From assembly GCA_009363875.1 (NCBI GenBank), contig CM018696.1, positions 93,146,215-93,210,214 on the forward strand: 64,000 bases of DNA, written 5' to 3'. This DNA is from Mikania micrantha (lineage: Eukaryota > Streptophyta > Magnoliopsida > Asterales > Asteraceae). Of this stretch, positions 45,548 to 57,152 are shown one piece after another (the stretch's first letter is position 1; the number at the start of each line of letters is the position of its first letter). Made by a program: the position numbers and the translations under genes. The notes beneath the pieces were generated by a model. It searched no databases, was not told where the DNA came from, and saw only the letters and a program-made list of their open reading frames with translations.

Positions 45548-46676
45548 GAGTTAATTACACGGATGGTCCCTGTGGTTTACCCAGATTGTACTGATGATCC
45601 CTAACTTCCAGAAATTACAACGGTAGCCGAATAGTTTGCAAAAATGCAACACCGATGGTCCCTGGGACGGATGGCCGTTAACTTTTTCAGTTAAATTTTA
45701 ACAAATGACTAAAATACCCCTACTCCTTAAATACCCGCCCGCTTTCTTCTTAAACACATTCCAGCCCACCCCTCCTTCTCCGGCGAGGATTCCGGCGAAA
45801 CCGTCCTCCGGCGAGGATTTCTGCCCAACCCCTCCTTCTCCGGCGAGGATTCCGACCATGTTTCTTCAACTTGTTACAGTTGCTCTTTTGTAGTGGTAAT
45901 GATCAGCTACTGCCAAATCTACAGGAAGGAGAAAGGCTTCACAAAACTTTACCAATATTTTAGATTCGTAAGTTTAGTGATTCCGGTCATGCACCTATGC
46001 AAAATCTTAGTGACATATGAATTATGAACTTAAATCTATTCAAGATTTTACTTGTAATCCATTCACATGTAACAGGAAGAAAATTTTGATCTGGTAACAG
46101 TCATAAAGAGTGCTGGATTTTATCGCTTTGCAAAACACACAGATTATTCGTCTGATTTTGTACCACCAAACTCCCTCATGAAATCAAAGATATTCTGTAG
46201 TCTTCAAGGTATGCGGAGGTTGGCAGTGGTGGAGCCGTGGAGGTTGCCGGAGGTTGGCGGTGATGGAGGTTGGCGATGATGGAGGTTGCCGGCAAGGTGG
46301 TAGCCACCGCGTAAGCTCCGTCACGTGCTAGTGACAGCCGGCAAGGTGGCAGCCATGGTGACGACGACGAGGAGCCTACAGATGGTGGGTCGGCGAGGAG
46401 GAGCTCGCCAGCTCGGTGCTGGTGGTGGCAGCCGACAGGTGGTAGGTCGGCGAAGAGGAGCTGCTGCCTTTCTCCATTTCTCGAGAGAGAGAAAGGGTTT
46501 ATGATGAAGGGTATTTTGGACCTTTTACATCCATTTAACTCAAAAAGATAACAGACATCCAACCCAGGGACCATCCGTGTTATGGTTTTGCAAAGTATTC
46601 GGCTACCGTTGTAATTTCTGGAAGTTAGGGACCATCCGTACAATCTGGGTAAACCACAGGAAGATGTAATTAACTC
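45548..46676. mobile_element. Mutator-like element carrying exon-like fragments (Pack-MULE)
   Basis: Terminal inverted repeats of about 130 bp begin GAGTTAATTACA on both strands and share TGTGGTTTACCCAGATTGTAC and TTACAACGGTAGCCGAATA. The perfect 9-bp duplication TAAAATAAA (45539-45547 and 46677-46685) is diagnostic of Mutator elements. There is no transposase. The inside holds gene-like pieces (45887-45968 and 46076-46208), a Pro-rich/GGCGAGGATTCC repeat at about 45778-45856, and a GC-rich GGTGG/GGAGGTTGCCGG region. Confidence 0.9.
45887..46208 (+). pseudogene. Two captured exon-like fragments, possibly from an O-fucosyltransferase-family gene
   Basis: Fragment 1 follows TTACAG and reads CSGNDQLLPNLQEGERLHK until GTAAGT at about 45969. 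Fragment 2 follows ACATGTAACAG and encodes EENFDLVTVIKSAGFYRF then a Lys-His-Thr-Asp-Tyr-Ser-Ser-Asp-Phe-Val-Pro-Pro run, ending CTTCAAG|GTATGC. Splice-like borders and coherent reading say these are exons with their introns, copied from genomic DNA. The text resembles, from memory, the N-terminal stem region of plant O-fucosyltransferase-like proteins, but I hold that only loosely. Not expected to encode a working protein: the fragments are short, fragment 1 meets a stop before its donor, and they sit inside a transposon. Confidence 0.6.
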
Positions 46677-46915
46677 TAAAATAAAATAATTTATAAAATA
46701 AAATAATTTGTTATTTTATTTTGAAACTATAAATGAACATAATAACATCAGGGGCCAGTTTTAAACAATCATCGTGTATAATGTATCCCTCAGTACTCGC
46801 GTGAAAAACCTCTGTTCATCTTCGATCTATAATAAAATAAAAAAATCGAAAAATTTAATAAACTGATCAGTCTTTCAAATCTTTGGATGGGTTTGAAGGT
46901 CAGAACAGCAAATTG

Positions 46916-49900
46916 ATGTCATTATTTTGGCCACTCATCCGTCAACTAGCAGAGATTGAAGCCATGGTAATCATTCATCTTCCTTTTCTCATCTGTTCTT
47001 TGAGAAAATTTAAATATGTTCGAACTGCTAATTCAGTAACGGATACAGCGTATAATCGTATACATTCATTGATATTGGTGTTTGATTTCTACAAGTCTTG
47101 CTGTGAGTCTCGTGATTTTTGAGTCTAGGGTTTTTTTGTTATCGTAATTGATTTGGTTATATGATAATGTTTGGAAGGGGATGCTAGTCATACTCATGAA
47201 TTGATGCCCTGTTTTTCTCAGATAAAATAGGTAGTATGCTCGAACGTTCATCAACATGTTTTCTTAGAAGCTTTGAAGTTATGTGATTGATGTTTCTTTC
47301 GACCGTTTGTGGGCATGCTGTTCATTGATTCGAAATTAAAAAATATATATAACAAAATTTAAGCAAATGAATCATGCTTTTGTTGTATGTATGTGGTGGT
47401 TGAATTAAACTATTGATATGGGCACTAATGTTGCTTTTAATATCATTCTAAAAGTTGCCATAAGCATCTAATTAGTAGACCGATAAATATTTCGAACTAT
47501 TGCTAGACAATTTATATTAAGATTGAGATACAGAGGAAGAGATATAATATTCTTGTATTCAATTCAATTATGCATGTTTTTTAGGGGTCACATGGTAAAA
47601 ACAAAACTTGTTACCTGAACAGAAATTAAAGGTGAATTCATTTTTTGTAGTGAATGAGGTATGGTAAAATTGTTACTTTTAATCTTCTTCTTTTTTTTAA
47701 AACATAGGCTACTTCAAAGAAGTTAATAACAAGGGAAGAGTGGGAGAAAAAGCTTAATGATGTGAAAATTCAAAAAGAAGACATGAACAAGTTGGTCATG
47801 AATTTTCTTGTCACCGAAGGATATGTTGATGCAGCCGAAAAGTTCCGAATGGAATCTGGCACAGAGCGTATCCTTTTTTATAATAATTTGGTTGTAATGT
47901 TGTTGTGTTAATTTAAGTATTTTTTTTTCTTTGAATTTCCTTAGTGATGATTAGCAGATATAGACCTTGCAACCATTACAGATCGTATGGCTGTTAAGAA
48001 AGCCGTACAGTTGGGGAACGTTGAAGATGCAATTGAAAAAGTTAATGATTTAAACCCTGAGGTTAGTTGCTTCTTTTACTCTGAGAACATTTAAATTTAG
48101 CATTAGCAAGCTAAAATTACTTGTTTGCTTCTGATCATCTTCACAACTTACTGATGGGGCCGATTTGATTCAAGAGATTTCATCACTTCCTCATTATTGA
48201 GGGGCGCTCTAGGCATTATTGTTATATCATCTTATTTGTGATTTTAGAGGGTTAGTTTCAACTTATGCATCATATATGTAAAAATGGATTGACCATCAAT
48301 TTTACAGATCAAGTCAAACAGATCAAACACATTAAAAGTTCCCAATTTGTGATCAAGTGTTAAGTGTTTACAATCCTCTAAATTGCATCATCAAATCTAA
48401 AGTTCAGATCATTATTTTATTGACAGTAATTTTAATATACTATTAGTTGTTTATAAAAATGTAAGAAATTAACTAAGACAGTGTTGACGTGTCAAATAGA
48501 ACCTACTGGGGCTGACCCGTTTCAACAACCTGTATGAACCACCCACTTAAAATGTTTGATTATACAAAACTCAGTTTTATTGGTATGACTTATTCACTTA
48601 TTTATCGCATAGCCCTTTTCTGTCCTGTGGAGTTCCATTTTTACAAATCAGCTTTAAATTGCAATGGGACACACAGAAGTTGAAGAATCTGGTTTAGCTT
48701 ATGAAGCTTATTTTGTCTTCGTTTTTAAACTTTTATTATTTCTTTACCAAAATGTTAATGTCAAATATTTGTATGCAGATTCTAGATACAAATCCCCAGC
48801 TATTTTTTCATCTGCAGCAGCAAAGGTTGATAGAATTGATTAGAAATGGAAAGGTTGAAGAGGCTTTGGAATTTGCTCAGGAGGAGCTAGCCCCAAGGGG
48901 AGAGGAAAATGTAAAGTCCAACATTTTTTTGCCTTCTGTTTATTTAAATTCTCAGAGTTGTTTTCCATGGAAAAAGAAACATTTTTCTTTCATGTTTTAA
49001 GTTAAAATGACTCATATGCTTATAGTTAACTTGTTATCACTAAAGCATTTTCATTATACTGATTTTCACTAGATATCCTATCCATTTAAGGGTCTATGCT
49101 ATATATTTGACAAACAGTATTGCTTCCCTAAACATCATATATTATGTTAATGGATGTTTTCATCCTAGAATATTAAAATATACTTTTTAGGTCTCTTGGA
49201 TTTTTTCCTCTATTTTAGGAAGGGGATCGAAAATAGAGAATATTTGTTTCATTCATTCATTCATTAATTCATTCATATCTCTGTCATGTCGACTACCGTC
49301 TTCATTTTTGTGAAGCAAGTAAAGAGAACCTTCTATCACACTATATAAATGGAATCCTCAAAATAGTAAAGCTAAGTAATTATTTCTAAAGATAAGATCC
49401 CATCATTGCAGCAAAGCTTTCTAGAGGAGTTGGAGAGAACTGTTGCGCTGCTGGCTTTTGAAGATGTAAAGAATAGCCCTGTTGGAGATCTTTTGGACAT
49501 ATCACAACGTCTAAAAACTGCAAGTGAGGTCAATGCAGCAATCCTTACAAGTCAAAGCCATGAAAAAGGTTTGTTCTTGTCCAATTTTGAGTATATTAAC
49601 ATTTAGCAATAGATTTAAAGTTTGCATCTGCATTTTTTTGGCTCATCTTGTGTTTCTTATGTCATGCATAGATTGCTAGAAGCTAGGGTCCAACATTTGA
49701 AGTTCAAAACTTGCCTAGTTGATGTTACTCATAAAAGAAAAAATAACTGAAAGCCAACTGAAGGACACTGATCATATATGAAAGCCAATTACAGATTTTA
49801 TGTTTGCTATATGGGCCGGTAGGAATGGGTAGGGTAACCGAATTGAACATATAATCCATAGTTTTGTACTTCTGTATATAGGTTTAATACTTTTCCCTGA

Positions 49901-51934
49901 ATTTAGTAAGTAAATAATATATTAAATAGAGTAAAACTACACTATCGTTCCCTCTGGTATATCAAAACTAATGAAAATAAATTTTTGAGCAATCTTAATT
50001 GCATAATTAGTCCCTTGAATAATATTTTTCTCACTTTAGTCACTGAAGTTGGTAATTGCATAAAACTACACTTCTTTTCCATCCTCTTCACAAATAATAT
50101 GAACAAAATTTAAAAGAAATGCAAAGAGAAACCTTGAAAACCAAAAGCCCAAAATTTTTAAATAAAAACCTTGAAAGTTTAACGCAATTTTAAAAAATAA
50201 AATCTATCTATTATAATAAAAGAAAATGTTTTGCTTATGTGTCAATACCACAATCAATCTTTCTTTAAATATGACATGTGTCAATCCTACATTCAATTTC
50301 AGATAATAATGACACATGTCAATCTATTATTAAAAACAATTTAACAAATAAATCCTATTTTTATGTGAAATTAAACAAAGCCTACTTTTATGGTAACAAT
50401 TAATTTGTATTATTCTTTTAACATTTATTTTATTATTATTAAAATTACATATTTATAATTTTTTGTTTTGAATCAAAGAAATATTATATAAATTTAACTA
50501 TGTTATGTTTTTTGAAAATGTAATTTTTATTTATTTCTCCATAATGGCATAATATACTACATGCATTAAAATGTTTACAAATTCACAATTTTTAAAATTT
50601 TAATTGATACTATGTTTATACATTAATAATACTTATTATTTATGTTGTATATTTTTTTTAACTTGCTTGATTATTTTTTTCTTGCAATTATAAACACGAA
50701 CATTATCAACGTATAATTGTTTGTGATTTGAACTAACGGCCATTGGTGTGTGTGTATAAAGAAGTTATTACACACTTTGAATTTTTATTTGTAGTCATAC
50801 ACTTCTAAACATGTACTTATTTAACATAATGTATTTTAGTTAGATTATATTCAGTATCTAACACCGTGAAATACACGGGGTTGTAACCTAGTTTTTCATT
50901 ATATGAAGATGAAACAAGTAAAGTTTTATCACGAAGGAGAAAAGGTGAAGAAACCATGAAAACCCAATATAAAGATTTCAAACTAATAACTTAAACACAA
51001 CTTAAATTGTTTCAAAATTAAAGTTTTTTTTTTAATTATCTTCCATTTTCTTAAAGATGTTCCTGATTTGAGAGGAAGAATGATTTAATTTGAAATAGTA
51101 TTAGTATTATATTTTTTGCTCCTTGGATGTAAGAAGTTTGAGAAGAAAATGGATTTGGTCCCTAGTTTTTCCGGGGTTCTCTTTGATTTTTTAACCATGT
51201 TCGTCCTTTTCTTCAAGCAGGTTATGGAGGGTAAAGTGATAATTTTTCCCCTTGGTAACTGCTCCAATCTGACTGCATCCACTTTTGGGAACAAAAGGGT
51301 GCAAAGAAATTTATGGAGGATTTATGTAATAAATTTCCAAAAATTTATGGGCAATTTCATAAACTTTTAAATACTACAGTACAGGGATAATATTTGTAGT
51401 TTGCTCTAATGAAATATTTTTATGAATAAGCCACTCGGTAAATTTGGGGCAACTTTTAATTTCTTTTTGACTAAACTTTTGTTAAAAACTCAAATTCTTC
51501 CTATATGACACAAATGGGTGGGTTGAAGGTAGGATTTCTTGGTCTCTTGAATTTAAATACTAAAAAATTATAACAATCAGCATTATAAAGATTAGTAATC
51601 ATAGATACACAAAAGAGCATGCTTGTAATTTGGAGACAGGGTCCACTTGTTGGACCTATGTTTTTGAGTTCAAATTTTTCCTTGTTCTTTCATGCCATAT
51701 AATTTATCCATTTCACTAGTTGTAAATACAACACAACTCATTTATTAGTAAATAGTTAAAATTAATACTTTTAGATTGAGTTTTTAACACTCAGATGATG
51801 AATGATTAACAGATCCGAAGCTCCCAGGTTTGTTAAGAATGCTTTTATGGGCTCAGAATCAACTTGATGAAAAGGCCGCTTATCCAAGAATCACTGATCT
51901 TTTCACTGCTACTTTAGAAGACCCGGTTGTTTGA
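46916..51934 (+). CDS. GID8: GID8 homologue (LisH/CTLH/CRA protein of the CTLH ubiquitin ligase)
   Basis: Exons: 46916-46966, 47708-47867, 47958-48061, 48779-48910, 49412-49568, 51813-51934. All borders are GT-AG, phases agree, and the total is 726 nt (241 residues). The ATG at 46916 is the first in-frame Met of exon 1 (MSLFWPLIRQLAEIEAM). The Met at 46964, last codon of the same exon, is the alternative and gives 225 residues starting MATSKK. LisH motif at about residues 41-66 (MNKLVMNFLVTEGYVDAAEK), CTLH at about 75-135 (KKAVQLGNVEDAIEKVNDL, FFHLQQQRLIELI), CRA to the end (AFEDVKNSPVGDLLDISQRL). GID8 is a scaffold subunit of the GID/CTLH E3 ligase, binding RanBPM-type partners. Length and nearly every motif fit the plant family, so it looks functional. 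Intron 5 is 2.2 kb and holds a Helitron. The 3' UTR probably ends after AATAAA near 52113. Confidence 0.93.
49248..49276. repeat. (TTCA)n microsatellite
   Basis: Seven TTCA-type units with one TTAA variant, in intron 4 of the GID8 homologue. Confidence 0.85.
49927..51408. mobile_element. Possible Mutator-like element in GID8 intron 5
   Basis: The left end AGAGTAAAACTACA and the right end (minus strand AGAGCAAACTACA, with ATCCCT a little inside in place of TTCCCT) resemble inverted termini, and the Helitron at 50203-50891 lies between. No convincing 9-bp duplication. Confidence 0.4.
50203..50891 (+). mobile_element. Non-autonomous Helitron in GID8 intron 5 (689 bp)
   Basis: 5' end TCTATCTATTATAATAAAAG after A. 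3' hairpin CCGTG-AAATA-CACGG, then GGTTGTAACCTAG followed by T. No coding capacity. It is well inside the intron and away from the splice sites. Confidence 0.8.
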
Positions 51935-52446
51935 CTTAATGGGACTCTCATTGCATGCCAGGGTAATGAATTAAAAAGCTCACGAAACAGGATCCAACCA
52001 GTATATGGCTGTCATGTTTTCATCATATGTTGCAACCTTGTGAATGTTTTGATCAAAATTTTCTGGTTTGCCGTAGAATGGAAGTTACAAGGTTATCCTT
52101 CCCTCTTGTGAAATAAAGGACCTTTTGTGCATGATTTAGTTGGTGTTTTAGCTACCGTATTTGGATTTTGGGTATGTGAGCATTTGTCCTGCACATAAGC
52201 AATCTGTGGGTATGATTTTTATGTGCTTGACATATGATCACTATTTCATTGTGTTAACAATCTTTTAATTCTCTTTAATACCTAACACGTTTCACTATAA
52301 AATAGTTTCGTCGTCTTCGGTTTTATATTTGGCCATCCAACTTGTCTATAGTCAATAATAATCGCTTGTATGATTGTTTGAAGGAGGCCATCAAAAATCA
52401 AACTCCTTTAAAAATAAAAACAGAAAACACACCACATACTTCAGTC
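51935..52446. other. 3' UTR and downstream flank of the GID8 homologue
   Basis: Contains AATAAA at about 52113 as the likely polyadenylation signal. Nothing else recognised. Confidence 0.5.
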
Positions 52447-52454
52447 AATTCAGT

Positions 52455-52882
52455 TAGGGGTGAGTATAAAAAACCGAAAACCAAATTGAAAATAATCGAA
52501 ACCGACTTAACCGATTGGTTACGGTTAAGATAGGGTAAAAATTGAACCATTCGATTACGGTTGAGGTTTACACATCCCCAAGAAATAACCGAAACCGAAC
52601 CGATATGTATATTTTCATGTATTTTTCATATGTTTTTCATGTATGTAAAGCATATTTTCATGTGCTTGAATCATATTTTCAGGTTTGTTTATGTATTTAA
52701 TGTAATTTTCATTATATGTATGCTTGAAAGAGATTCAAAACACTTCATAACAATAAACACGAGTTCGATAACAGAAATAACCGAAAACAAACCGAAACCG
52801 ACCTCTATAACCGAAACCGGTGCTCGGTTACAGTTTCGGTTTCCAAAAGTTTAATAACCGAACCGACATTTGCACACCCCTA
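52455..52882. mobile_element. hAT MITE (428 bp)
   Basis: Begins TAGGGGTGAGTATA and ends TTGCACACCCCTA. The duplication is AATTCAGT (52447-52454) and CATTCAGT (52883-52890), one mismatch. Subterminal AACCGAAACCGA repeats occur in both orientations. Same family by its ends as 54496-55125. Confidence 0.82.
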
Positions 52883-53182
52883 CATTCAGTGGCGTGCGAT
52901 TAGAGGGTGTCACTTGAATTTTGTTTTTTTTTAAAATGCCTTCAAACTAATATAAAACTTGCAAGTAACTGAAAGCATGCTAAGGTGCCTTCATGGCGAT
53001 GAAAATTTGTACTAAATTCATACTTTGAACACCTGATTTTCTAGCAAAACTAATCTATTAGCTAATTTAAGATAATCAAGCCTCAAAAGCCACATTAACA
53101 TTCTAGCAAAAACTAAAAATTCATTAAAAGATCCGAATAACAAAAAGAACATCCTAATAATATCATAAAAATCCAACCCAAG

Positions 53183-53299
53183 TTACCATCGGAACCATAT
53201 AATGTAGACTCTTGTAGCATTCGCCGAATGTGATCCTTCTTGCTTTGACAAGGGTAGTTTGGTAATCTTGTGCTGCTCCACCACATGATAATGATAGTC

Positions 53300-53337
<38 letters not shown>

Positions 53338-53539
53338 AGGTGCCATCATCAAAGTTGAGAGCATAGCTTGAAGGATCATACTGAAAACCGAAATCTTTCT
53401 TCTGACCTCTGTAAAGAGCAACAAGAACTGTCTGTTTCATGACTGCCTTTTTCATTATTGCTCTCATTCTCCAAAACAAGCTTCTACATTGTTTCTTTGA
53501 GCATGTGTTCATCCACCCCAATCTCCCAAAAATTCCCAT
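53183..53539 (-). CDS. Small basic plant protein with a 12-His run (function unknown)
   Basis: Single exon, 118 residues, starting at MGIFGRLGWM. An in-frame upstream Met exists at 53620, but the intervening Lys/Arg-rich text looks like translated 5' UTR. Order: Cys-containing N-terminus; basic helix (SLFWRMRAIMKKAVMKQ); the motif FGFQYDPSSYALNFDDG at about residues 50-66, which I recall from a group of small uncharacterised plant proteins; then 12 His encoded by an ATG/CAT repeat (53297-53336); then a His/Lys-rich tail. No signal peptide or membrane segment is evident. The conserved motif argues for a real gene; the His run is probably a length-variable microsatellite. A family of degenerate motifs lies upstream (53674-54250). 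Confidence 0.7.
53297..53336. repeat. Trinucleotide (GAT)n microsatellite inside a coding region
   Basis: About twelve GAT/ATG units, read as CAT (His) on the minus strand. Confidence 0.95.
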
Positions 53540-53673
53540 TTCTTGAATCAATAACAAAACGAAATCTTTTTTTTTTCTTCTTCTTTTTGTTCTATGAATC
53601 TTTATCACTATCCACTTCAAGAACCTTAAATTTTTTATTAAGGGAACAGATTTAAAGATAATTTATGAATACC

Positions 53674-54250
53674 CACTTCACTAAATTTCAAAATTTGGAA
53701 CTAAAGCAAATAGACAGTGGTTTGCTTCAAGAAACTTTGAAATTTGGTAGAATACCCACTTCAAGAAACACAGTCTAGAGAGAGGGAGATTTATGTGCAA
53801 GAATACCTACTTCAGTATTTCCCAGATGAGAGATTAATATGCTTGAATACTCATTTCAAGAAACTAGATTATATTTTCTTGGCAAAAAAAGGAGATTAGT
53901 GTGGTGTCTTACCCATTTAAAAATTCTCTAATTCCCACTTCAAGTTTTGCATATTCAAAGCAAAATCACTATATGTTTGGACACCCATTTAGAAAGACCA
54001 ATGTAGGAAAGAACCAAGACAATTGGAGAGATTAGTGTGGTAGCATACGCATTTCAAGAATCTTTAAAAGTTGGATAAGGATTCAAGATTCTATCATTCC
54101 CACTTCAAACTTTGCACTTGGAAAGATATACTATTATCCCCGAATAACCATTTAAAAACAGCACAAAAATATATTAAAAAGAAAAAAAGAAAAAATAAAG
54201 AAAGAAAGAGAAGAAGGGAGATTTGTGTGGTAGAATACCAATTTCAAATT
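53674..54250. repeat. Degenerate repeats of AGAATACCCACTTCAAG
   Basis: About ten diverged copies (for example near 53674, 53751, 53800, 53843, 53937, 54042, 54096 and 54233), often with GAGATTAGTGTGGTA just before. Spacing is irregular, 45-140 bp. They lie in the promoter side of the minus-strand small gene. Confidence 0.65.
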
Positions 54251-54495
54251 GAAGGTTGCATAGAGATTTTAAGAATCAAGATTCAGTAAATCCCAATTGA
54301 TGAAGTTTGAATATTTAACATTTGAAAAATGGAGGAGTTAAAGATGTTTTGTACTTGGGTTAGATTGGAGGTTGACGACGACAATCGTATAAAGTGAAAA
54401 GAAATAAATGCTTTATTATTTTCAGAAAGTGGTTTAGACTTTAGGTGTTTTATTCTTTGAGCTGCATTGTATTATACAGTATACACTCTCCCTAG

Positions 54496-55125
54496 TAGGG
54501 GTGTGCATAAAACCAAAAAAACCGACCCAAAACCCAAAAACCGAAAAATCCAACCCGAAAAAACCGAACCCAAATAGAAACCGACGGGTTTGGTGTAAGT
54601 TTTCTAAAAACCGAAAGTTTGGGTTTGGGTTTGGTTTTACCTTAAAGAAAAACCGAAAAAACCGAAAAAACCGAATACATGCGTATATGCACATATATAT
54701 ATTACCTTTGAAAATTTTCAACAATTTATAAGCCGTTTATTTTTATTTTCTTATTTCTTGATATCAAAAGTTAAATAAAAATCAAAATTTTATAATTATT
54801 ATTGGCTTAGGATACTAAAAACACGTATTATTTTTACTAAATTTAAATATTTCTGTATATATTTTTAAATATTAAGTAGTGTTGTACTTAAAATATTTTT
54901 AATACAAATATAATTTTTTAGTTTATTTTTTTATAAGCATAATTTAATGTCTAAGGAGAAAAAACCGAAAAAACCGAAACCCAAACCGAACCCAAATGGG
55001 TTTTGAAAAGATAGAAACCGAAAAAACCGAACCCAAACGGGTTTAAAAACCGAAAAAACCGAAATTTCGGTTTTGGGTTTGGACTAAGCCAAAAACCGAC
55101 CCAAACCGACCCATGCACACCCCTA
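54496..55125. mobile_element. hAT MITE (630 bp)
   Basis: Perfect termini TAGGGGTGTGCA / TGCACACCCCTA and a perfect 8-bp duplication CTCCCTAG at 54488-54495 and 55126-55133. The ends are filled with AAAAACCGAA / TTCGGTTTTT motifs in opposite orientations; the middle is AT-rich. Confidence 0.92.
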
Positions 55126-55133
55126 CTCCCTAG

Positions 55134-56480
55134 ACCCTAAAACCTAATAATAAGAAAAATAAATAAATAAATAAATAAAATCTGAATTCTTACAGCTTTG
55201 CACCTTTGCTCGTTGGAGAGAGAGAAACTATATAATATAGTTAGTTATATACTCTCCCTGAAAGCTAATATTTAAAAAATAAAAAACATTCCGAACCAAA
55301 TTAGCAACAAAACAATTTAATCTTGTTAATAAAAAAATCAATAACATGTCCTCACATAACAAATATGCCATTATACCTATGTGTCCAAGCAAACAAATTA
55401 AAAGTTGTCATGGCTGTAAAATATGAACTTTTTTTTAGAACCTGGCGTAAACTTCAAAATCTAACGCAACAATCTAAACACTCATAATATGGTTTGAAGT
55501 GTCACATCTTGGTTAAAATAATTAACTAATGTCATTGAGCCAAAGACTTCTTAGTGTGCATAACCTTTTTTTTAGACAACCTCGATTGTAGTTGTGCCCA
55601 AAATAGTACAACCACTTAATTGTCTCTTGATTTATCCTTCAAACTTTCATCATATTCTTTGTTTCATCAAATTTTGGTTAAACTGGTATTATGTGTAAAT
55701 AGTTCATATTTACAATCTAAGCCCCTCGGAATACTATTTACTGCATATGAATATTGACACTTTAATACCAAATTTAAGGATATCTTGGTATTTGTCGTTA
55801 TGTTCCACAATATTCATTTTGTCACACTCTCAAGCCCCTTTCACTTTTTGTATGGGCCCTTTAGTCTTGTTACCTCCACATGGTGGTCCATTTACCTTTC
55901 TGCCCTCTTAATTTAGGGAGTGGGTTCCTTTTCTTTTGAAGGGAGCTAATAAAGTTAGTCACGTGATAGAGATGTTTCAATAATCAATATCACCCGCCAA
56001 ATTTTATTTTTTATTTTATTTTATTTTTTTCACAATTCACATGGTTAACTTAGAGTGCACATTAAACATTTTCAACATAGGCCTAATAAAACATAAAAGA
56101 TAGACGCATGAAAATCTAGCATCATCACCAGATATAAACAAGTTTGAGCATTCCATTTACAAGGAAGTGAAGATCCAGTTGCCAGTAGTTAATTGGTCCA
56201 TCTATAGTCGAGGTCATAGGTTGAAGTTATATCTAAAGCAAGATGTGTTTCGTGTTAAAGCATGTATAGTAACGTTACTGTTTTCATAGTAAAATGTTGG
56301 TTACATGAATGATTACGAGTAATAAGCAATGACTTGGTTGCTTGTCTTAAAACGGCTTCAAACGGTGGTGCTGAATGCTGATACATAAAGATTAATTAAC
56401 TGTGAATTGATGTGTTTATAAAGTATTTTGCTTAAAATTTTATTCAAACTTGCAAATAGATATTATAAATCTCTAAGACC
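55134..56480. other. Intergenic stretch
   Basis: An (AAAT)n microsatellite at about 55157-55180; otherwise AT-rich DNA without recognised genes or elements. Confidence 0.5.
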
Positions 56481-56483
56481 CTT

Positions 56484-56763
56484 CGGTGTGCCCGTGGTTG
56501 AGGAAGAAAAGGGCGTGGCTGGGCGTTTTTGGGTTGGGCGTGATCACGGCAACGGCACATTCGAACGTTGACGTTGGAGATTGATGGCTTTAAAATATAT
56601 TGCACCTTTGCTTTCTAAAAAAAAATTCCTATATATACAACCACTTGACATTTCCAACACAAGTGGTTGAGTGGGGGTTGTGGTGGATGCCTACGTGGCG
56701 ACTATGTGGGTGGATGCCTACGTGGCGACTATATGGAGTGTTCACAACCAAAGGGCATACCAC
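56484..56763. mobile_element. MITE-like element
   Basis: Left end GGTGTGCCCGTGGTTGAG and right end (minus strand) GGTATGCCCTTTGGTTGTG resemble inverted termini. Inside, GTGGATGCCTACGTGGCGAC occurs twice in tandem. No target duplication found, so the call is tentative. Confidence 0.45.
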
Positions 56764-57152
56764 ATGGTATAATGGTTTTTGTCACACATGCAGCCCATAC
56801 TCCCTTAGGGCGCAGGCAAGTGACCTATAGGAAGTAGGAACAGCTTCTGACAATCATGTACCCACGCAATGTTTTCTTTAGAGGGTAATACAGCCAATGT
56901 ATGGTATAGCACACATGTTACCACTCATATAATAGGTATACAGATCTCTACGGTTGGTTATACATGGTATGTGAGATAAGACTACGAGAGAATTTTAGGA
57001 GAGCAATAAGAGTCGTATAAGTATGGGGTACGAGTCGTATAACATCTCTTATATGACTCATACATACCTATGGGTACCGTATAATTAGAAAGCGATGTTA
57101 ACTTATGATTTTTGAGTGCTATATATATATACAAGCCATTTTTAAAAACACT

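Noticed and set aside
46176..46643. 155-codon minus-strand frame in the Mutator-type element
   Set aside because: It crosses the terminal inverted repeat and the GC-rich repeats and reads opposite to the captured exons; treated as a by-product of composition.
52561..52854. 97-codon frame downstream of the GID8 homologue
   Set aside because: Lies inside a hAT MITE with inverted AACCGAAACC repeats; Cys/Phe/Ile-rich low-complexity text.
54434..54731. Frames on both strands at the left end of the hAT element
   Set aside because: Translations of AAAACCGAA-type repeats (Lys-Pro-Asn and Phe-Gly-Phe runs).
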